A stretch of 64,000 nucleotides of DNA, from NCBI RefSeq assembly GCF_011388195.1, contig NZ_CP049990.1:3127900-3191899 (forward strand). The letters run 5' to 3'. The notes below the pieces were generated by a model. The model saw only the letters and a program-made list of their open reading frames with translations. It searched no databases and was not told the origin of the DNA. Positions 36,594 to 46,534 of this stretch are shown here, piece after piece. Origin of the DNA: Pusillimonas sp. DMV24BSW_D (lineage in GTDB: Bacteria > Pseudomonadota > Gammaproteobacteria > Burkholderiales > Burkholderiaceae_B). A program made the translations under genes and the position numbers. Numbering within the stretch: position 1 is the first letter of the stretch; every line of letters starts with the position of its first letter.

Positions 36594-38047
36594 TGGAATG
36601 GGAAATCGTTATCGGGCTGGAAACACACGCCCAGTTGTCTACCGAATCCAAAATCTTTTCCAACAGCAGCACCCGCTATGGGGCGCAACCCAACACCCAG
36701 GCCAACGAAGTTGACATGGCCCTGCCGGGCAGCCTGCCGGTACTTAATAAGGGCGCCGTTGAGCGTGCCATTCAATTCGGGCTGGCCGTCGATGCACATA
36801 TCGCACCGCGCTCCGTTTTCGCACGCAAAAACTATTTTTACCCCGATCTACCGAAAAACTATCAAATAAGTCAGTTCGAAATCCCGGTCGTTCAGGGCGG
36901 GAAAGTGTATTTTCAACTTGGCGAAGAAGAAAAAGTCGTCAACCTGACCCGCGCCCACCTTGAGGAAGACGCAGGCAAATCGCTTCACGAAAACTACACT
37001 GACGCCAACGGACGCCCGGCCTCGGGAATTGATTTAAATCGCGCCGGCACGCCGTTGCTGGAGATTGTGTCTGAGCCTGAGATGCGTTCGGCTGCGGAAG
37101 CCGTTGCGTACGCCCGCACCCTGCACAGCCTGGTGGTATGGCTGGGCATTTGCGACGGCAACATGCAAGAAGGCTCATTCCGTTGCGATGCAAACGTCTC
37201 GGTTCGTCCAAAAGGCCAAAAAGAATTCGGCACACGTTGCGAAATCAAGAACCTGAACTCCTTCCGTTTCCTTGAACGTGCCATTCAGTACGAGGCCCAG
37301 CGCCAGATCGAAATCATTGAAGACGGCGGCACAATCCGTCAGGAAACGCGTCTTTACGATGCCGATGAAGACGTCACCCGAAGCATGCGCAGCAAGGAAG
37401 ACTCCGACGACTACCGCTACTTCCCCGACCCCGATCTTCCCCCGTTAGTCATTACGTCAGACTGGGTCGAACGCGTACAACGGGCCATGCCTGAATTACC
37501 GCAAGCCAAGAAAAGCCGCTTCCAGGAAGCCTTGGGGCTGACACCGTACGATGCCGCCCAGTTAACCATAGACCGCGACCTTGCCGACTATTTTGAGCAA
37601 ACCGCAGCGGGTTTGCCGGGCGACCAGGCAAAGCTGGCCGCCAACTGGGTACTGGGTGAAGTTTCAGCGGCGTTAAACCGCGACGAAATTTCAATCGACC
37701 AAACATCAGTCAAGCCGACCCGGTTATCTGCACTCATCAATCGCATCATCGACGGCACCATTTCAAACAAAATCGCCCGAGACGTTTTTGCCGCCATGTG
37801 GGAAGACAAAAACGATGCCGACCCCGACGCCATTATTGAGGCAAAAGGACTCAAGCAAATTAGCGACAGCGGCGCCATCGGCAAAATGATCGACGACGTC
37901 CTGGCCGCCAACCCCGCCATCGTCGACGAATATCGCGCTGGCAAGCAAAAAGCGTTCAACTCACTGGTGGGGCAGGTAATGAAAGTCGCAAAAGGGAAAG
38001 CCAACCCCCAGCAGGTTAATAGCCTGCTGAAAGAAAAACTGGGTTAG
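36593..38047 (+). CDS. gatB: Asp-tRNA(Asn)/Glu-tRNA(Gln) amidotransferase subunit B
   Basis: The kinase/transamidase subunit that activates the mischarged aminoacyl-tRNA and adds ammonia. It has 484 residues: the catalytic cradle ([56 protein letters not shown]), then the helical and YqeY-like tail domains that bind tRNA. A start overlapping the gatA stop indicates coupling. It converges on pyrE. Confidence 0.97.
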   Translation: MEWEIVIGLETHAQLSTESKIFSNSSTRYGAQPNTQANEVDMALPGSLPVLNKGAVERAIQFGLAVDAHIAPRSVFARKNYFYPDLPKNYQISQFEIPVVQGGKVYFQLGEEEKVVNLTRAHLEEDAGKSLHENYTDANGRPASGIDLNRAGTPLLEIVSEPEMRSAAEAVAYARTLHSLVVWLGICDGNMQEGSFRCDANVSVRPKGQKEFGTRCEIKNLNSFRFLERAIQYEAQRQIEIIEDGGTIRQETRLYDADEDVTRSMRSKEDSDDYRYFPDPDLPPLVITSDWVERVQRAMPELPQAKKSRFQEALGLTPYDAAQLTIDRDLADYFEQTAAGLPGDQAKLAANWVLGEVSAALNRDEISIDQTSVKPTRLSALINRIIDGTISNKIARDVFAAMWEDKNDADPDAIIEAKGLKQISDSGAIGKMIDDVLAANPAIVDEYRAGKQKAFNSLVGQVMKVAKGKANPQQVNSLLKEKLG

Positions 38048-38097
38048 CGTTTCGGCTGAGAAGGATTGAAAACGAATAAAGCAACGCTGCGCCGGGC

Positions 38098-38772
38098 CTA
38101 TACAACACCGTATTTGGCCCGGTAAGCGGCAACGGCTTCCCGATGCTCGGCAAAATCCGCGTCCTGATCAAGCAATTGCATAATGTCGCTTAATGACGCG
38201 ATGCTTACAACGGGAATGCCGTATCGCTGAGACACCTCCTGAACAGCTGAATGCGCCGACAGCGCGTCGTCGGGCCCGGCCCGCTCCATGCGATCCAGCG
38301 CAATCAGCACCGCAGCTGGTTCAGCACCAGCCTCGCGAATCAGGTCGACGGACTCACGCACCGACGTACCCGCCGTAATGACGTCGTCGATAATAACAAC
38401 ACGGCCCTGCAAGGGCGCGCCCACCAGGGTTCCACCCTCACCATGATCTTTTGCTTCTTTACGATTGAAAGCAAACGGCACATCGCGGCCATTCATTCCC
38501 GGGTGATTGGCCAGTGCAACCGCCGTTGCAGTGGCCAGTGGAATCCCTTTGTAAGCCGGGCCAAACAACATATCGAAACCCACATCGGAATCAACCAGCG
38601 CCTGAGCATAAAACCCGGCAAGGCGACCCACGGTAAAGCCTGAATTGAACAAGCCCGCGTTAAAAAAATAAGGGCTGATACGACCGGATTTGACGCGAAA
38701 CTCGCCGAACCTCAACACCCCTTGCTCAAGCGAGAAGCGGACAAAATCATTACGCGCGTTCGATTGGGACAT
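38098..38772 (-). CDS. pyrE: Orotate phosphoribosyltransferase
   Basis: Joins orotate to PRPP to make OMP in pyrimidine synthesis. Family blocks are [44 protein letters not shown] (catalytic loop) and the PRPP-binding [14 protein letters not shown] prefer the ATG at 38772 (MSQSNARND, 224 residues) for its family-like length and a weak AAGAAAAG upstream; the in-frame ATG at 38790 is a real alternative. It converges on gatB with a 50-bp gap. Confidence 0.95.
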   Translation of the reverse strand: MSQSNARNDFVRFSLEQGVLRFGEFRVKSGRISPYFFNAGLFNSGFTVGRLAGFYAQALVDSDVGFDMLFGPAYKGIPLATATAVALANHPGMNGRDVPFAFNRKEAKDHGEGGTLVGAPLQGRVVIIDDVITAGTSVRESVDLIREAGAEPAAVLIALDRMERAGPDDALSAHSAVQEVSQRYGIPVVSIASLSDIMQLLDQDADFAEHREAVAAYRAKYGVV

Positions 38773-38956
38773 AACTGTACTTTTCTTCATTAATCAAAAA
38801 CAACATTATTACGCATTCGGGCATGTGAATGTCGCCAAAAGCCAGTATCTTCCTTTAAACTTACCCAGACCGCGCAGAGCCCGGGTAGCTGGTTCTCTGC
38901 TCGTGCCGTCGTTTCACTGCCTGACTCCGCTTTACTCATTCTGATAAGGAATCAAT

Positions 38957-39367
38957 ATGGAAAACACCTGCACGCTTTGGGCTCCCCGTATCCTGGGGGT
39001 ACTAAGAATTGTCACCGGCTACCTCTTTTTTTGGCATGGCTCGGCGAAGCTATTCGGCATTCCACACGTCCCCATGTTCGATAATTTGCAAATTATGTCG
39101 CTGGTTGGGTTAGCAGGCATTATCGAGGTTGTGTTCGGCTTCCTTGTCTTTATTGGTCTTTTCACCCGTTTCTCTGCGTTCATTGCCTCCGGCATGTGCG
39201 CGGCGGCCTACTTTATCGGTCACGTTGCCACACAAGGCCAATTCTTTTTGCCCATGCTCAACAGAGGTGAGGCCGCCGTCTTGTTCTGCTTCATCTTTTT
39301 CTACATTATTTTTGCCGGCCCCGGCGCCTGGAGTATTGACGGACTGCGCAAAGACAAAACCAGCTAG
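38957..39367 (+). CDS. DoxX-family membrane protein
   Basis: A small membrane protein of 136 residues with four predicted helices; FWHGSAKLFG and GLAGIIEVVFGFLVFIG are DoxX-family blocks. Members are found with redox and aromatic-oxidation genes, but the exact reaction is not settled. AAGGAA lies 6 bases before the ATG. The next gene, 48 bp on, is a LigB-type dioxygenase, a common pairing in related genomes and probably an operon. Confidence 0.85.
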   Translation: MENTCTLWAPRILGVLRIVTGYLFFWHGSAKLFGIPHVPMFDNLQIMSLVGLAGIIEVVFGFLVFIGLFTRFSAFIASGMCAAAYFIGHVATQGQFFLPMLNRGEAAVLFCFIFFYIIFAGPGAWSIDGLRKDKTS

Positions 39368-39415
39368 GTGGTTAATTAGCGGGAACCGCAAGCGCGTTAT
39401 GATTGTCTTATTTAC

Positions 39416-40237
39416 ATGATGAAACATTCGACAATCATGAAACAGACACCCGTTTATTATCTTTCGCACGGAGGCGGGCCCTGGCCATACATGCCGGAGG
39501 CCCGCGAAAAATACGCCATTCTTACCAAAGCGTTGCAGGATATACCGCAACAACTGGAAAGCAAACCGGATGCCATTGTGATGGTCTCGGCTCATTGGGA
39601 AGGCGATAAAACCTTTTTGATCATGGGCAACCCCCACCCGCCCATGTATTACGACTACTATAATTTCCCCGAACATACCTACCATGTTCAATATCCAGCC
39701 CCGGGTTCGCCTTCATTGGCGTACGAGCTGGCACAACTAATCGGCGATGCCGGCCTTCCGGTGGCCATTGACAACCAGCGTGGATTCGATCACGGGGCAT
39801 TTGTGCCTCTTCACGTCATGTATCCAGATGCCGACATTCCGGTTGTGCAACTTTCCATAGAAACCCATTTTGATCCTGAATTGCACCTGGCGCTTGGGCG
39901 TGCACTGGCACCGTTAAGGCAAAAGAACGTTCTTATTCTGGGAAGCGGCCTCAGTTATCACAACCTGCGCGAAATTCGCACAATCGGTGCTGAGCCTTCC
40001 GCTCAATTCGATGCCTGGTTGCAGGAAGTCCTGGTAAATGGCCCGGTTGCAGAGCGTACCGATAAACTTAAACAATGGGAAACAGCTCCTGCAGCCCGCC
40101 GAGCCCATCCACGGGAAGATCACCTGTTACCGTTGATGGTCGCGGTAGGCGCCGCCGAGAATGAACCCGGCACTTGTGTTCATCACGAAGTAACGGCATT
40201 TGCAAATATTACCGCTTCGAGCTTTCGATTCGGTTAA
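39416..40237 (+). CDS. Class III extradiol dioxygenase, LigB / 4,5-DOPA dioxygenase (YgiD) family
   Basis: A Fe(II) or Zn(II)-dependent ring-opening dioxygenase family acting on catechols. Its 273 residues carry metal-ligand blocks YYLSHGGGPW (first His), MVSAHWEGD (second His), and the catalytic His in DHGAFVPLHVMYP; HHEVTAFANITASSFRFG ends the protein. Starts at 39416, 39419 or 39437 (MKQTPVYYL) are all possible. The YgiD-like group has few proven substrates, so DOPA itself is only a label. It is co-directional with doxX. Confidence 0.87.
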   Translation: MMKHSTIMKQTPVYYLSHGGGPWPYMPEAREKYAILTKALQDIPQQLESKPDAIVMVSAHWEGDKTFLIMGNPHPPMYYDYYNFPEHTYHVQYPAPGSPSLAYELAQLIGDAGLPVAIDNQRGFDHGAFVPLHVMYPDADIPVVQLSIETHFDPELHLALGRALAPLRQKNVLILGSGLSYHNLREIRTIGAEPSAQFDAWLQEVLVNGPVAERTDKLKQWETAPAARRAHPREDHLLPLMVAVGAAENEPGTCVHHEVTAFANITASSFRFG

Positions 40238-40286
40238 TTGAACTGATAGCTCATAAAACCATAACAAACCGAACGATTCCACTACA

Positions 40287-41906
40287 GTGAATTTTCACTC
40301 AATAAAGTTCCGCATCATCTTACTGTGCGTCCTTTTGGTCGTGTTCGGTTTTGTATTCAGGCTTCTCGTTGTTCTACCATTAGCCAAACAGGAAATACAC
40401 GAGTTAGTCACTACCCAACAGCTGTCGATGGCCTCGTATATGGCCGATGAAATAGACCAGAAAGTGCGGGCACGGCAAGAAACGCTGGAACGTATCGCGG
40501 GCTCCTACCCTCATGAGTACAGCAACGACCTCGGCGTTATCGAAGCATGGCTGGCCCGCGCGCAAACATTGAGCCCCTTTTTTCTTTCCGGCATGATGCT
40601 CGTATTAAAAGACGGTACCTTGCGGGCATCCAGCACACCTGCAAGCGCTGCTGCCTATCATGACGCTTTGTTTGGCGATACCCAATGGCTACGAGGCATT
40701 CTAAACTCAGGTGGGCCGCAAATTAGCCCTCCGTTTAAAGACCCAAATCAAAATACAGCAATGATTGCCTTTGGTGTTGGGGTCCGCGATCAAAGTGGGG
40801 CGATAACAGCCGTGCTGGTTGGCTTAACGCAACTTGATGCAGCCGGCTTTCTACAAGAGCTGAACACCCAGAAATGGGGAAACGGTGGCAGCCACCTGAT
40901 TATTTCGCCTCACGACCAACTGTTCCTGGGCGCCAGCAACCCTTCCTTCATCATGAAACGCACCCCAAAGCCGGGCATTAACCTGCTTCACGACAAAGCC
41001 ATGGCAGGTTATCGCGGCCCGGGAGTTACCGTGAATGCCCAAGGAGTCGAGGAAATGGTCGGCATTCAATCGGTACCCAGTACAGGCTGGTTTGTTGTCT
41101 CCCGCATCCCCGTTGAAAAGGCCTACGCCCCTATCGATACCATTGCCGATTACGTCATCATGGCGGGCGCATTATTGTCGGCGATCGCACTCACTTGCCT
41201 GGCCCTATTCCTTCCTCATGTATTTCGCCGACTCGACCGGGCTACACAAGCGATTGGCGACATGGCATCGGGACGAAAACCTTTGCACGCCCTGCCCGAA
41301 GATGGAAAAGACGAAGCAGGTGCATTGGTCAGGCAGTTCAACCTGCTGGTAAAAAGAATTCACGATCAGGAAGCCTCATTACGACGCAACGAGGCGAAAC
41401 TGGCTTACATGGCCACCCACGACACGCTGACCAAGCTATACAACCGCCCAATGCTCATGTCTCGCCTTCAACATAGTCTTGAAATCGCGCATCGCCATCG
41501 CGCTACCGGCGCGGTTCTATTTTGTGATCTCGACGGCTTCAAGCCCATCAACGATAATTTCGGACACGATGTCGGAGACCAATTGCTTGTTGAAGTAGCC
41601 CGTTGCCTTTTGTCCGGACGCCGACAAACCGACACGGTTGCACGCCTGGGCGGCGATGAGTTCGTTATTGTGCTGACCGATCTCAAGACGCCGGCTGAAG
41701 ACGCGAAACGATTGGCGCAACAGTACCTGGAAGCCATCAGCGCCCCATTCAATATAGACGGAAAAGAACTCAAAATAAGCCTTTCCATTGGTATTGCATT
41801 ATTTGGTAATGAGTCGGTTAGCCCTTCCCAACTTTTGTCCAACGCCGATACCGCCATGTATCGCGCCAAAAATCTAGGGAAAAATCGCTACTGCCTTCAT
41901 CAATAA
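40287..41906 (+). CDS. Membrane diguanylate cyclase with periplasmic Cache-type sensor and HAMP
   Basis: A c-di-GMP synthase of 539 residues starting with GTG. One membrane helix (about 8-30), a periplasmic sensor of about 250 residues resembling dCache domains (LVLKDGTLRASSTP, QISPPFKDPNQNTAMIAFGVGVRD), a second helix (about 290-312), a HAMP-like linker, then GGDEF. The cyclase keeps THDTLTKLYNRPMLMSRL, FCDLDGFKPINDNFGHDVGD and an intact GGDEF near residue 456 followed by EFVIVL. It should sense a small periplasmic ligand and raise c-di-GMP. It converges on the PACE gene with 7 bp between stops. Confidence 0.9.
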   Translation: MNFHSIKFRIILLCVLLVVFGFVFRLLVVLPLAKQEIHELVTTQQLSMASYMADEIDQKVRARQETLERIAGSYPHEYSNDLGVIEAWLARAQTLSPFFLSGMMLVLKDGTLRASSTPASAAAYHDALFGDTQWLRGILNSGGPQISPPFKDPNQNTAMIAFGVGVRDQSGAITAVLVGLTQLDAAGFLQELNTQKWGNGGSHLIISPHDQLFLGASNPSFIMKRTPKPGINLLHDKAMAGYRGPGVTVNAQGVEEMVGIQSVPSTGWFVVSRIPVEKAYAPIDTIADYVIMAGALLSAIALTCLALFLPHVFRRLDRATQAIGDMASGRKPLHALPEDGKDEAGALVRQFNLLVKRIHDQEASLRRNEAKLAYMATHDTLTKLYNRPMLMSRLQHSLEIAHRHRATGAVLFCDLDGFKPINDNFGHDVGDQLLVEVARCLLSGRRQTDTVARLGGDEFVIVLTDLKTPAEDAKRLAQQYLEAISAPFNIDGKELKISLSIGIALFGNESVSPSQLLSNADTAMYRAKNLGKNRYCLHQ

Positions 41907-41913
41907 TGTCGGC

Positions 41914-42366
41914 TTATGCCTTTTTTGCGGCCAGATTGTTATTGGAATCAGGCAACGCCGAGGCCGGCAACCCGAAAACATGATCAAACACACGCGTAAA
42001 TACGAAGGTGTACACCAAAAAGAAAACCAGTAAACCGGCATCAAGAATAAACGCCTCCCACAAAGAGACACTTAACCACCAGGCGAAAAATGGGACTAGA
42101 AACAAGACCAGGCCCCCTTCGAACCCGATCGCGTGCGCAATGCGCCGACGCGTGCTGCGCCCTTTCTTAACCTGCCGCGCTTCCCAATATTCAAATATCG
42201 TGTTCCAGACAAGATTCCACAGCACGGCAATACCCGACGCCGCGACCGAAGCCACCCAGGAATCGAACACACTGAAACCCAGCAAATAAAAGACGACACC
42301 AGTCAGCAGAATGGCAATGGTTTCGTAAAGCGATACATAAACGACTTTGCGCTTGATTCCTTGCAT
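41914..42366 (-). CDS. PACE-family multidrug/biguanide efflux transporter
   Basis: A 150-residue inner-membrane protein with four helices, made of two bacterial transmembrane pair (BTP) domains, the layout of AceI-type proton-coupled exporters of biocides and short diamines. Hallmarks are the first-helix YETIAILLTG (conserved acidic residue), NLVWNTIFEYWEARQ, and FEGGLVLFLVPFFAWW. The gene lies 20 bp after xthA on the same strand and may be transcribed with it. Natural substrate unknown. Confidence 0.88.
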   Translation of the reverse strand: MQGIKRKVVYVSLYETIAILLTGVVFYLLGFSVFDSWVASVAASGIAVLWNLVWNTIFEYWEARQVKKGRSTRRRIAHAIGFEGGLVLFLVPFFAWWLSVSLWEAFILDAGLLVFFLVYTFVFTRVFDHVFGLPASALPDSNNNLAAKKA

Positions 42367-42386
42367 AACAAACGTTGGAAACCTTT

Positions 42387-43175
42387 TTAAACAATCAATT
42401 TGGTATCGTAGTCGATCATGAGCGGCGCATGATCGCTAAACCAGCTTTCCTTGTAAATAGACGCGCTTTGCGCTGTGGCCGCGATATCTGCCGTGGCAAT
42501 TTGGTAATCAATGCGCCAACCCACATTGTTTGCCCGAGCCTGACCACGATTACTCCACCACGTATAGGCTTCGCCGGTGGCATCAGGATACAGATGACGA
42601 TACACGTCGACCCAACCCAGTTCGTTGAAAACCTTGGTTAACCATGCCCGTTCCTCGGGCAAAAAACCGCTGTTTTTCAAATTCCCCTTCCAGTTTTTAA
42701 GGTCGATTTCTTTGTGAGCGATATTCCAGTCGCCGCATAAAATAACGCGCCTGCCCGCTTTGGCCAAATCCGCCAAATGACCATAGAAACATTCCATGAA
42801 GTGATACTTGGCGCTTTGGCGATGATCACCACTGGAGCCGGAAGGAAGATACACCGAAATCATGGACAAGCCGTCATACACCAGCTCAATGTAACGCCCT
42901 TCCGCATCAATTTGCGGCACACCCAGACCTTCCACGACCTGATCGGGCTCTTTTCGTGCGTAAATCCCCACACCGCTATAGCCCTTTTTCTCGGCGTAAT
43001 GAAAGTATCCATGATACCCATCCGGCGATTGCATCGGCTCCGTCATATCGGCAGCCTGTGCCTTAAGTTCTTGCACACACACAAAATCAGCCTGCTGTTC
43101 GGGCAACCAATCAAAAAAACCTTTCCGATGAGCTGATCGGACGCCGTTCAAATTGGCTGAAATCACACGTAACAT
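42387..43175 (-). CDS. xthA: Exodeoxyribonuclease III
   Basis: A Mg2+-dependent AP endonuclease and 3'-5' exonuclease for base-excision repair. From ATG 43175, preceded by AAGGGG at 5-6 bases, it has 262 residues (MLRVISANLNGVRSA). Catalytic blocks are QELKAQ (metal Glu), GDWNIAHKEIDL (Asp/Asn), RIDYQIAT, and SDHAPLMIDY (catalytic His). It begins 10 bp after the ampG stop on the same strand, so read-through from metX-metW-ampG is likely. Confidence 0.95.
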   Translation of the reverse strand: MLRVISANLNGVRSAHRKGFFDWLPEQQADFVCVQELKAQAADMTEPMQSPDGYHGYFHYAEKKGYSGVGIYARKEPDQVVEGLGVPQIDAEGRYIELVYDGLSMISVYLPSGSSGDHRQSAKYHFMECFYGHLADLAKAGRRVILCGDWNIAHKEIDLKNWKGNLKNSGFLPEERAWLTKVFNELGWVDVYRHLYPDATGEAYTWWSNRGQARANNVGWRIDYQIATADIAATAQSASIYKESWFSDHAPLMIDYDTKLIV

Positions 43176-43185
43176 AGAACCCCTT

Positions 43186-44430
43186 TTACCTATCCAGCTG
43201 GTCCAAAGCCTTGATCTCGGCGCGTTTAAACCACAGTAGCGCCAAGCCGGGCAAAGCAATGAAAACCGTCATAATGAAGAAAACAGGCCAGCCCAACGCC
43301 AGCACGATCGGTGGTGTCAACGGCCCCGCAAGATAAGTTCGCCCCACTGCCGACAAAGCCGACAAAAGCGCAAATTGCGTCGCCGAAAACTGCTGATTAC
43401 ATAGCGCCATAAGCAACGCAACAAAAGCCGCCGTCCCCAAGCCGCCACACACGTTCTCTATTGCAACCACCAGGCCCATTGAATACAAATGCGGCGGGGT
43501 GACGGCCAGCACCCAATAGCCAAAATTGGACACGGCCTGCAGCAAACCAAATAACATCAAAGCCCGGTACAAGCCCATTTTCGACATGATGCTGCCACCT
43601 GCCAGCGCACCGACAATGGTTGCCGCCAAACCGAAAATTTTATTAATCGACCCAACCTCTTCCGTACTGAAACCGGCACCCCGAATAAGAAAGGTGGTCG
43701 ACAGTGCCCCGGCAAACGCGTCACCCAGCTTATAGAGCACAATAAGCACAAGAATCAGAATAGCGCCACGTCGGCTGAAGAACTCTTTCAACGGCTCAAC
43801 CACCGCCAGGCCCAAAGTGCGGGGCGCTTTTGCCACGACTTCCGGTTCCGGAGCAAGTATCGTGGCAACGGCACATACCAACATGAACACGCCCATCAGC
43901 ACGTAGGTATACTGCCAGCCCAACCAGGTACCGGCCAAAATAAGCGCAAGACCGCCGGACACAATCATGGCCAGGCGATAGCCCAGTACTTTTAACGCAG
44001 CCCCGGCGGCCCGCTCGTGGTCTCGCAAGACATCGGTACTGTAGGCATCAAAGGCAATGTCTTGTGTCGCAGACAAGAAAGCAACAATAACCGCAAAAAC
44101 CGCGAGCAACCCCAAGTGCGAGGACGGCGCCAAAAAGCCCATGCCGGCAATAAAGAAAGCCAGCAAGACCTGACTAAAAAACATCCAGCTACGACGACGC
44201 CCCAGAAAATCAGGCGCATAACGGTCAACCAGCGGCGCCCAAAGAAATTTAAGGGTATAAGCCGTTCCTACCAGCGTAAGAAAACCAATGCTCTGCAGTG
44301 ATACACCATCGACCGTGGCCCACGCCTGCAAAGTGCCGCTGGTTAAAGCGAGCGGCAAACCACTGGCAAACCCCAACACCAATAGCGGATAAACCCGCGA
44401 GCTGGCATAAACGCTTTTCAGTAGAGAAAT
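43186..44430 (-). CDS. ampG: AmpG-family muropeptide permease (MFS)
   Basis: Imports GlcNAc-anhydroMurNAc peptides during cell-wall recycling. The core block LGFASGLPLALTSGTLQAWA and FLTLVGTAYTLKFLWAPLVDRY near the N-terminus are AmpG hallmarks; twelve to fourteen helices are expected. The first ATG/GTG/TTG in frame is a TTG at 44382, which would cut into the first helix. Upstream, an ATT at 44430 has AAGGGGG 5 bases before it, gives an N-terminus of family-like length (SLLKSVYASSRVYPLLVLGF), and sits 14 bp after the metW stop. I therefore place the start there, tentatively; a CTG at 44418 is another option. An unusual start codon is inferred, not shown. Confidence 0.85.
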   Translation of the reverse strand: MSLLKSVYASSRVYPLLVLGFASGLPLALTSGTLQAWATVDGVSLQSIGFLTLVGTAYTLKFLWAPLVDRYAPDFLGRRRSWMFFSQVLLAFFIAGMGFLAPSSHLGLLAVFAVIVAFLSATQDIAFDAYSTDVLRDHERAAGAALKVLGYRLAMIVSGGLALILAGTWLGWQYTYVLMGVFMLVCAVATILAPEPEVVAKAPRTLGLAVVEPLKEFFSRRGAILILVLIVLYKLGDAFAGALSTTFLIRGAGFSTEEVGSINKIFGLAATIVGALAGGSIMSKMGLYRALMLFGLLQAVSNFGYWVLAVTPPHLYSMGLVVAIENVCGGLGTAAFVALLMALCNQQFSATQFALLSALSAVGRTYLAGPLTPPIVLALGWPVFFIMTVFIALPGLALLWFKRAEIKALDQLDR

Positions 44431-44444
44431 AACAACCCCCTTTG

Positions 44445-45080
44445 TCAGGAACGGGCCGGTTGCCGAAAGGGTGACTCAAACCGGTAAACAACTAAGGTGC
44501 TACGCCAACTTTTAAAACGATGAATTTCGTTCTGTCGGTTAAACGCCGCAACATGCGTAACCCGCAAACCCAGCTTGCGCGCCAGATCCTCAAAATCGCG
44601 CATGGTGCATAAATGAATGTTGGGGGTGTTATACCACTGATACGGCATCTCTCCGGTAACCGGCATGCGCCCCGCCAGAATAGATAAGCCATGGGTCCAG
44701 TACCCAAAATTGGGGAACGAAACAATCCCGTATCGTGCAACGCGCGCCATTTCCCGCAAAATATGCTCTGTGCGGTGCATGGATTGCAACGTTTGAGACA
44801 ACACAACAGAATGAAATTGCTGATCGTCAAACAGGGCCAGCCCCTCTTCCAGGTTCTGCTGAATAACACGCACACCCCGCTTTACCGATGCAATAACGCA
44901 CTCATCGTCGAATTCGACACCGGCACCGCTAACCTGTTTATGATCGCGCAAATAGGCTAATAACGTGCCGTCGCCGCAACCCAGGTCGAGCACACGACTG
45001 CCGGGCTCTACCCACCCGGCAATACGTTGCAAATCCGGGCGCGTGGTCATGTCGCCTCTGAAGGCAATAGGCTGCTTCAT
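44445..45080 (-). CDS. metW: Methionine biosynthesis protein MetW
   Basis: A class I methyltransferase-fold protein that partners MetX in methionine synthesis in many proteobacteria. The SAM-binding motif is [35 protein letters not shown] and [20 protein letters not shown] blocks identify MetW. The ATG at 45080 overlaps the metX stop (ATGA), giving 211 residues. An in-frame ATG at 45050 with AGAGG upstream gives 201, closer to the usual length, so either may be used. Confidence 0.93.
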   Translation of the reverse strand: MKQPIAFRGDMTTRPDLQRIAGWVEPGSRVLDLGCGDGTLLAYLRDHKQVSGAGVEFDDECVIASVKRGVRVIQQNLEEGLALFDDQQFHSVVLSQTLQSMHRTEHILREMARVARYGIVSFPNFGYWTHGLSILAGRMPVTGEMPYQWYNTPNIHLCTMRDFEDLARKLGLRVTHVAAFNRQNEIHRFKSWRSTLVVYRFESPFRQPARS

Positions 45081-46306
45081 GCCAGCACCCCCAGCGTTTC
45101 TGCACGTTCACCCAAATTAAGCTCTCGGGCAATTTGATCGTAATACCCTTGCATGACGGCGTGATAGCGACGGTCGTCGAGCAAGAACGCATCGTGACCA
45201 TGCGGGGCGTCGATTTCTGCATACGTTACGGGCAAATGATTTTTCAGCAGGGCCTGAACCATTTCCCGAGAGCGCGAAGGTGGGAAACGCCAATCGGTTG
45301 TAAACGAAACCAGCAGGAAATTCGCTGTAGCGGTGGAAAGCGCTTTCGCCAGGTCGCCCTGATGATGACGTGCAGGGTCAAAGTAATCGAGCGCACGTGT
45401 AATAAGCAAATACGTGTTGGCATCAAAATAGTTGGAAAACTTCTCGCCCTGGTAACGCAGATACGACTCCACTTCGAACTCGACATCGTACCCATAATGA
45501 AACTCGCCGTTTTCAGCCGGCGCACGCTGCGTGCGCCCGAATTTCGCTGCCATATCGTCGTCGGACAAGTAAGTAATATGCCCCACCATTCTGGCTAACG
45601 CCAAACCTCGCCGGGGCACCGTATTATGGGCGTAATAATCGCCCCCGTGGAAATCGGGGTCGGTAATAATGGCGCGCCGCGCCACCTCATTAAACCCGAT
45701 ATTCTGGGCCGATAACCGAGGCGTACTGGCAATAACGATACAGTTTTCCACACGATCCGGGCACGTGATAGCCCATCCAAGCGCCTGCATACCACCCAAG
45801 GACCCACCCATCACGGCGGCAAATTTCCGAATTCCGAAATAGTCTGCCAGACGGGCCTGTGCGTGTACCCAGTCTTTCACGGTAAGCATTGGAAACGCGG
45901 CGCCCCAGGGCTTGCCAGTATCAGGGTTGATGCTGGCCGGCCCCGTCGACCCAAAACAGGAGCCGATATTATTCACGCCAATCACAAAAAAACGGTTGGT
46001 ATCCAGCGCTTTTCCGGGCCCGACCATGTTGTCCCACCAGCCGACGTCTTTTGGATTCTCGGCGGAAATACCCGCCACATGATGCGAAGCATTCAACGCG
46101 TGGCAGACCAGTACTGCGTTGCTGCGGTCGTGGTTCAGCGCCCCGTATGTTTCGACCGCCAGAGAGTATTGCGGCAAAACCTGGCCACTGGCTAACGCCA
46201 ACGGCTCGGTGAAATGAATGTATTCGGGGGAAACAATGCCTACAGACCCTGGGGGAATTGGCGTGCTGTCTGGCTGTGTAGAAAAATTTTCAGTTGATTG
46301 GGTCAT
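45077..46306 (-). CDS. metX: Homoserine O-acyltransferase MetX
   Basis: An alpha/beta-hydrolase that acylates homoserine to start methionine synthesis. The 409-residue protein has the nucleophile Ser169 in [13 protein letters not shown], the Asp in [12 protein letters not shown], and the His in [10 protein letters not shown]. The acyl donor may be acetyl- or succinyl-CoA, because MetX enzymes of several betaproteobacteria use succinyl-CoA; I cannot decide from motifs. AGAGG precedes the ATG. It heads metX-metW-ampG and is divergent from a small LuxR-HTH gene across 228 bp. Confidence 0.94.
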   Translation of the reverse strand: MTQSTENFSTQPDSTPIPPGSVGIVSPEYIHFTEPLALASGQVLPQYSLAVETYGALNHDRSNAVLVCHALNASHHVAGISAENPKDVGWWDNMVGPGKALDTNRFFVIGVNNIGSCFGSTGPASINPDTGKPWGAAFPMLTVKDWVHAQARLADYFGIRKFAAVMGGSLGGMQALGWAITCPDRVENCIVIASTPRLSAQNIGFNEVARRAIITDPDFHGGDYYAHNTVPRRGLALARMVGHITYLSDDDMAAKFGRTQRAPAENGEFHYGYDVEFEVESYLRYQGEKFSNYFDANTYLLITRALDYFDPARHHQGDLAKALSTATANFLLVSFTTDWRFPPSRSREMVQALLKNHLPVTYAEIDAPHGHDAFLLDDRRYHAVMQGYYDQIARELNLGERAETLGVLA

Positions 46307-46534
46307 ATAGGGACCTCTTTAGCTGGATTTATCGCGCGCCCGCAAGCAGATCAAGCAAATCGGCGCTGAAAACGGAATTTTTTTGATTCTAACACTACTG
46401 CTTGAAAGTACCAGGCACACACCGACAATCGATAAGAACCTGATGCATCAGCTCCTAATTTTACGACCGCCCTGAAAATTGATACATTACAAGAATAATA
46501 AGTATTTTCGAACAATTTATAACAAAAACGAACT

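Noticed and set aside
38092..38122. CCGGGCC / GGCCCGG inverted repeat at the gatB-pyrE convergence
   Set aside because: Only 7 bp with a 17-base loop, no T-run, and it lies in the pyrE coding end; too weak to call a terminator.
46307..46534. Considered a SAM-type riboswitch upstream of metX
   Set aside because: I could not find a conserved SAM-I or SAM-II core; the region just looks like AT-rich promoter DNA.
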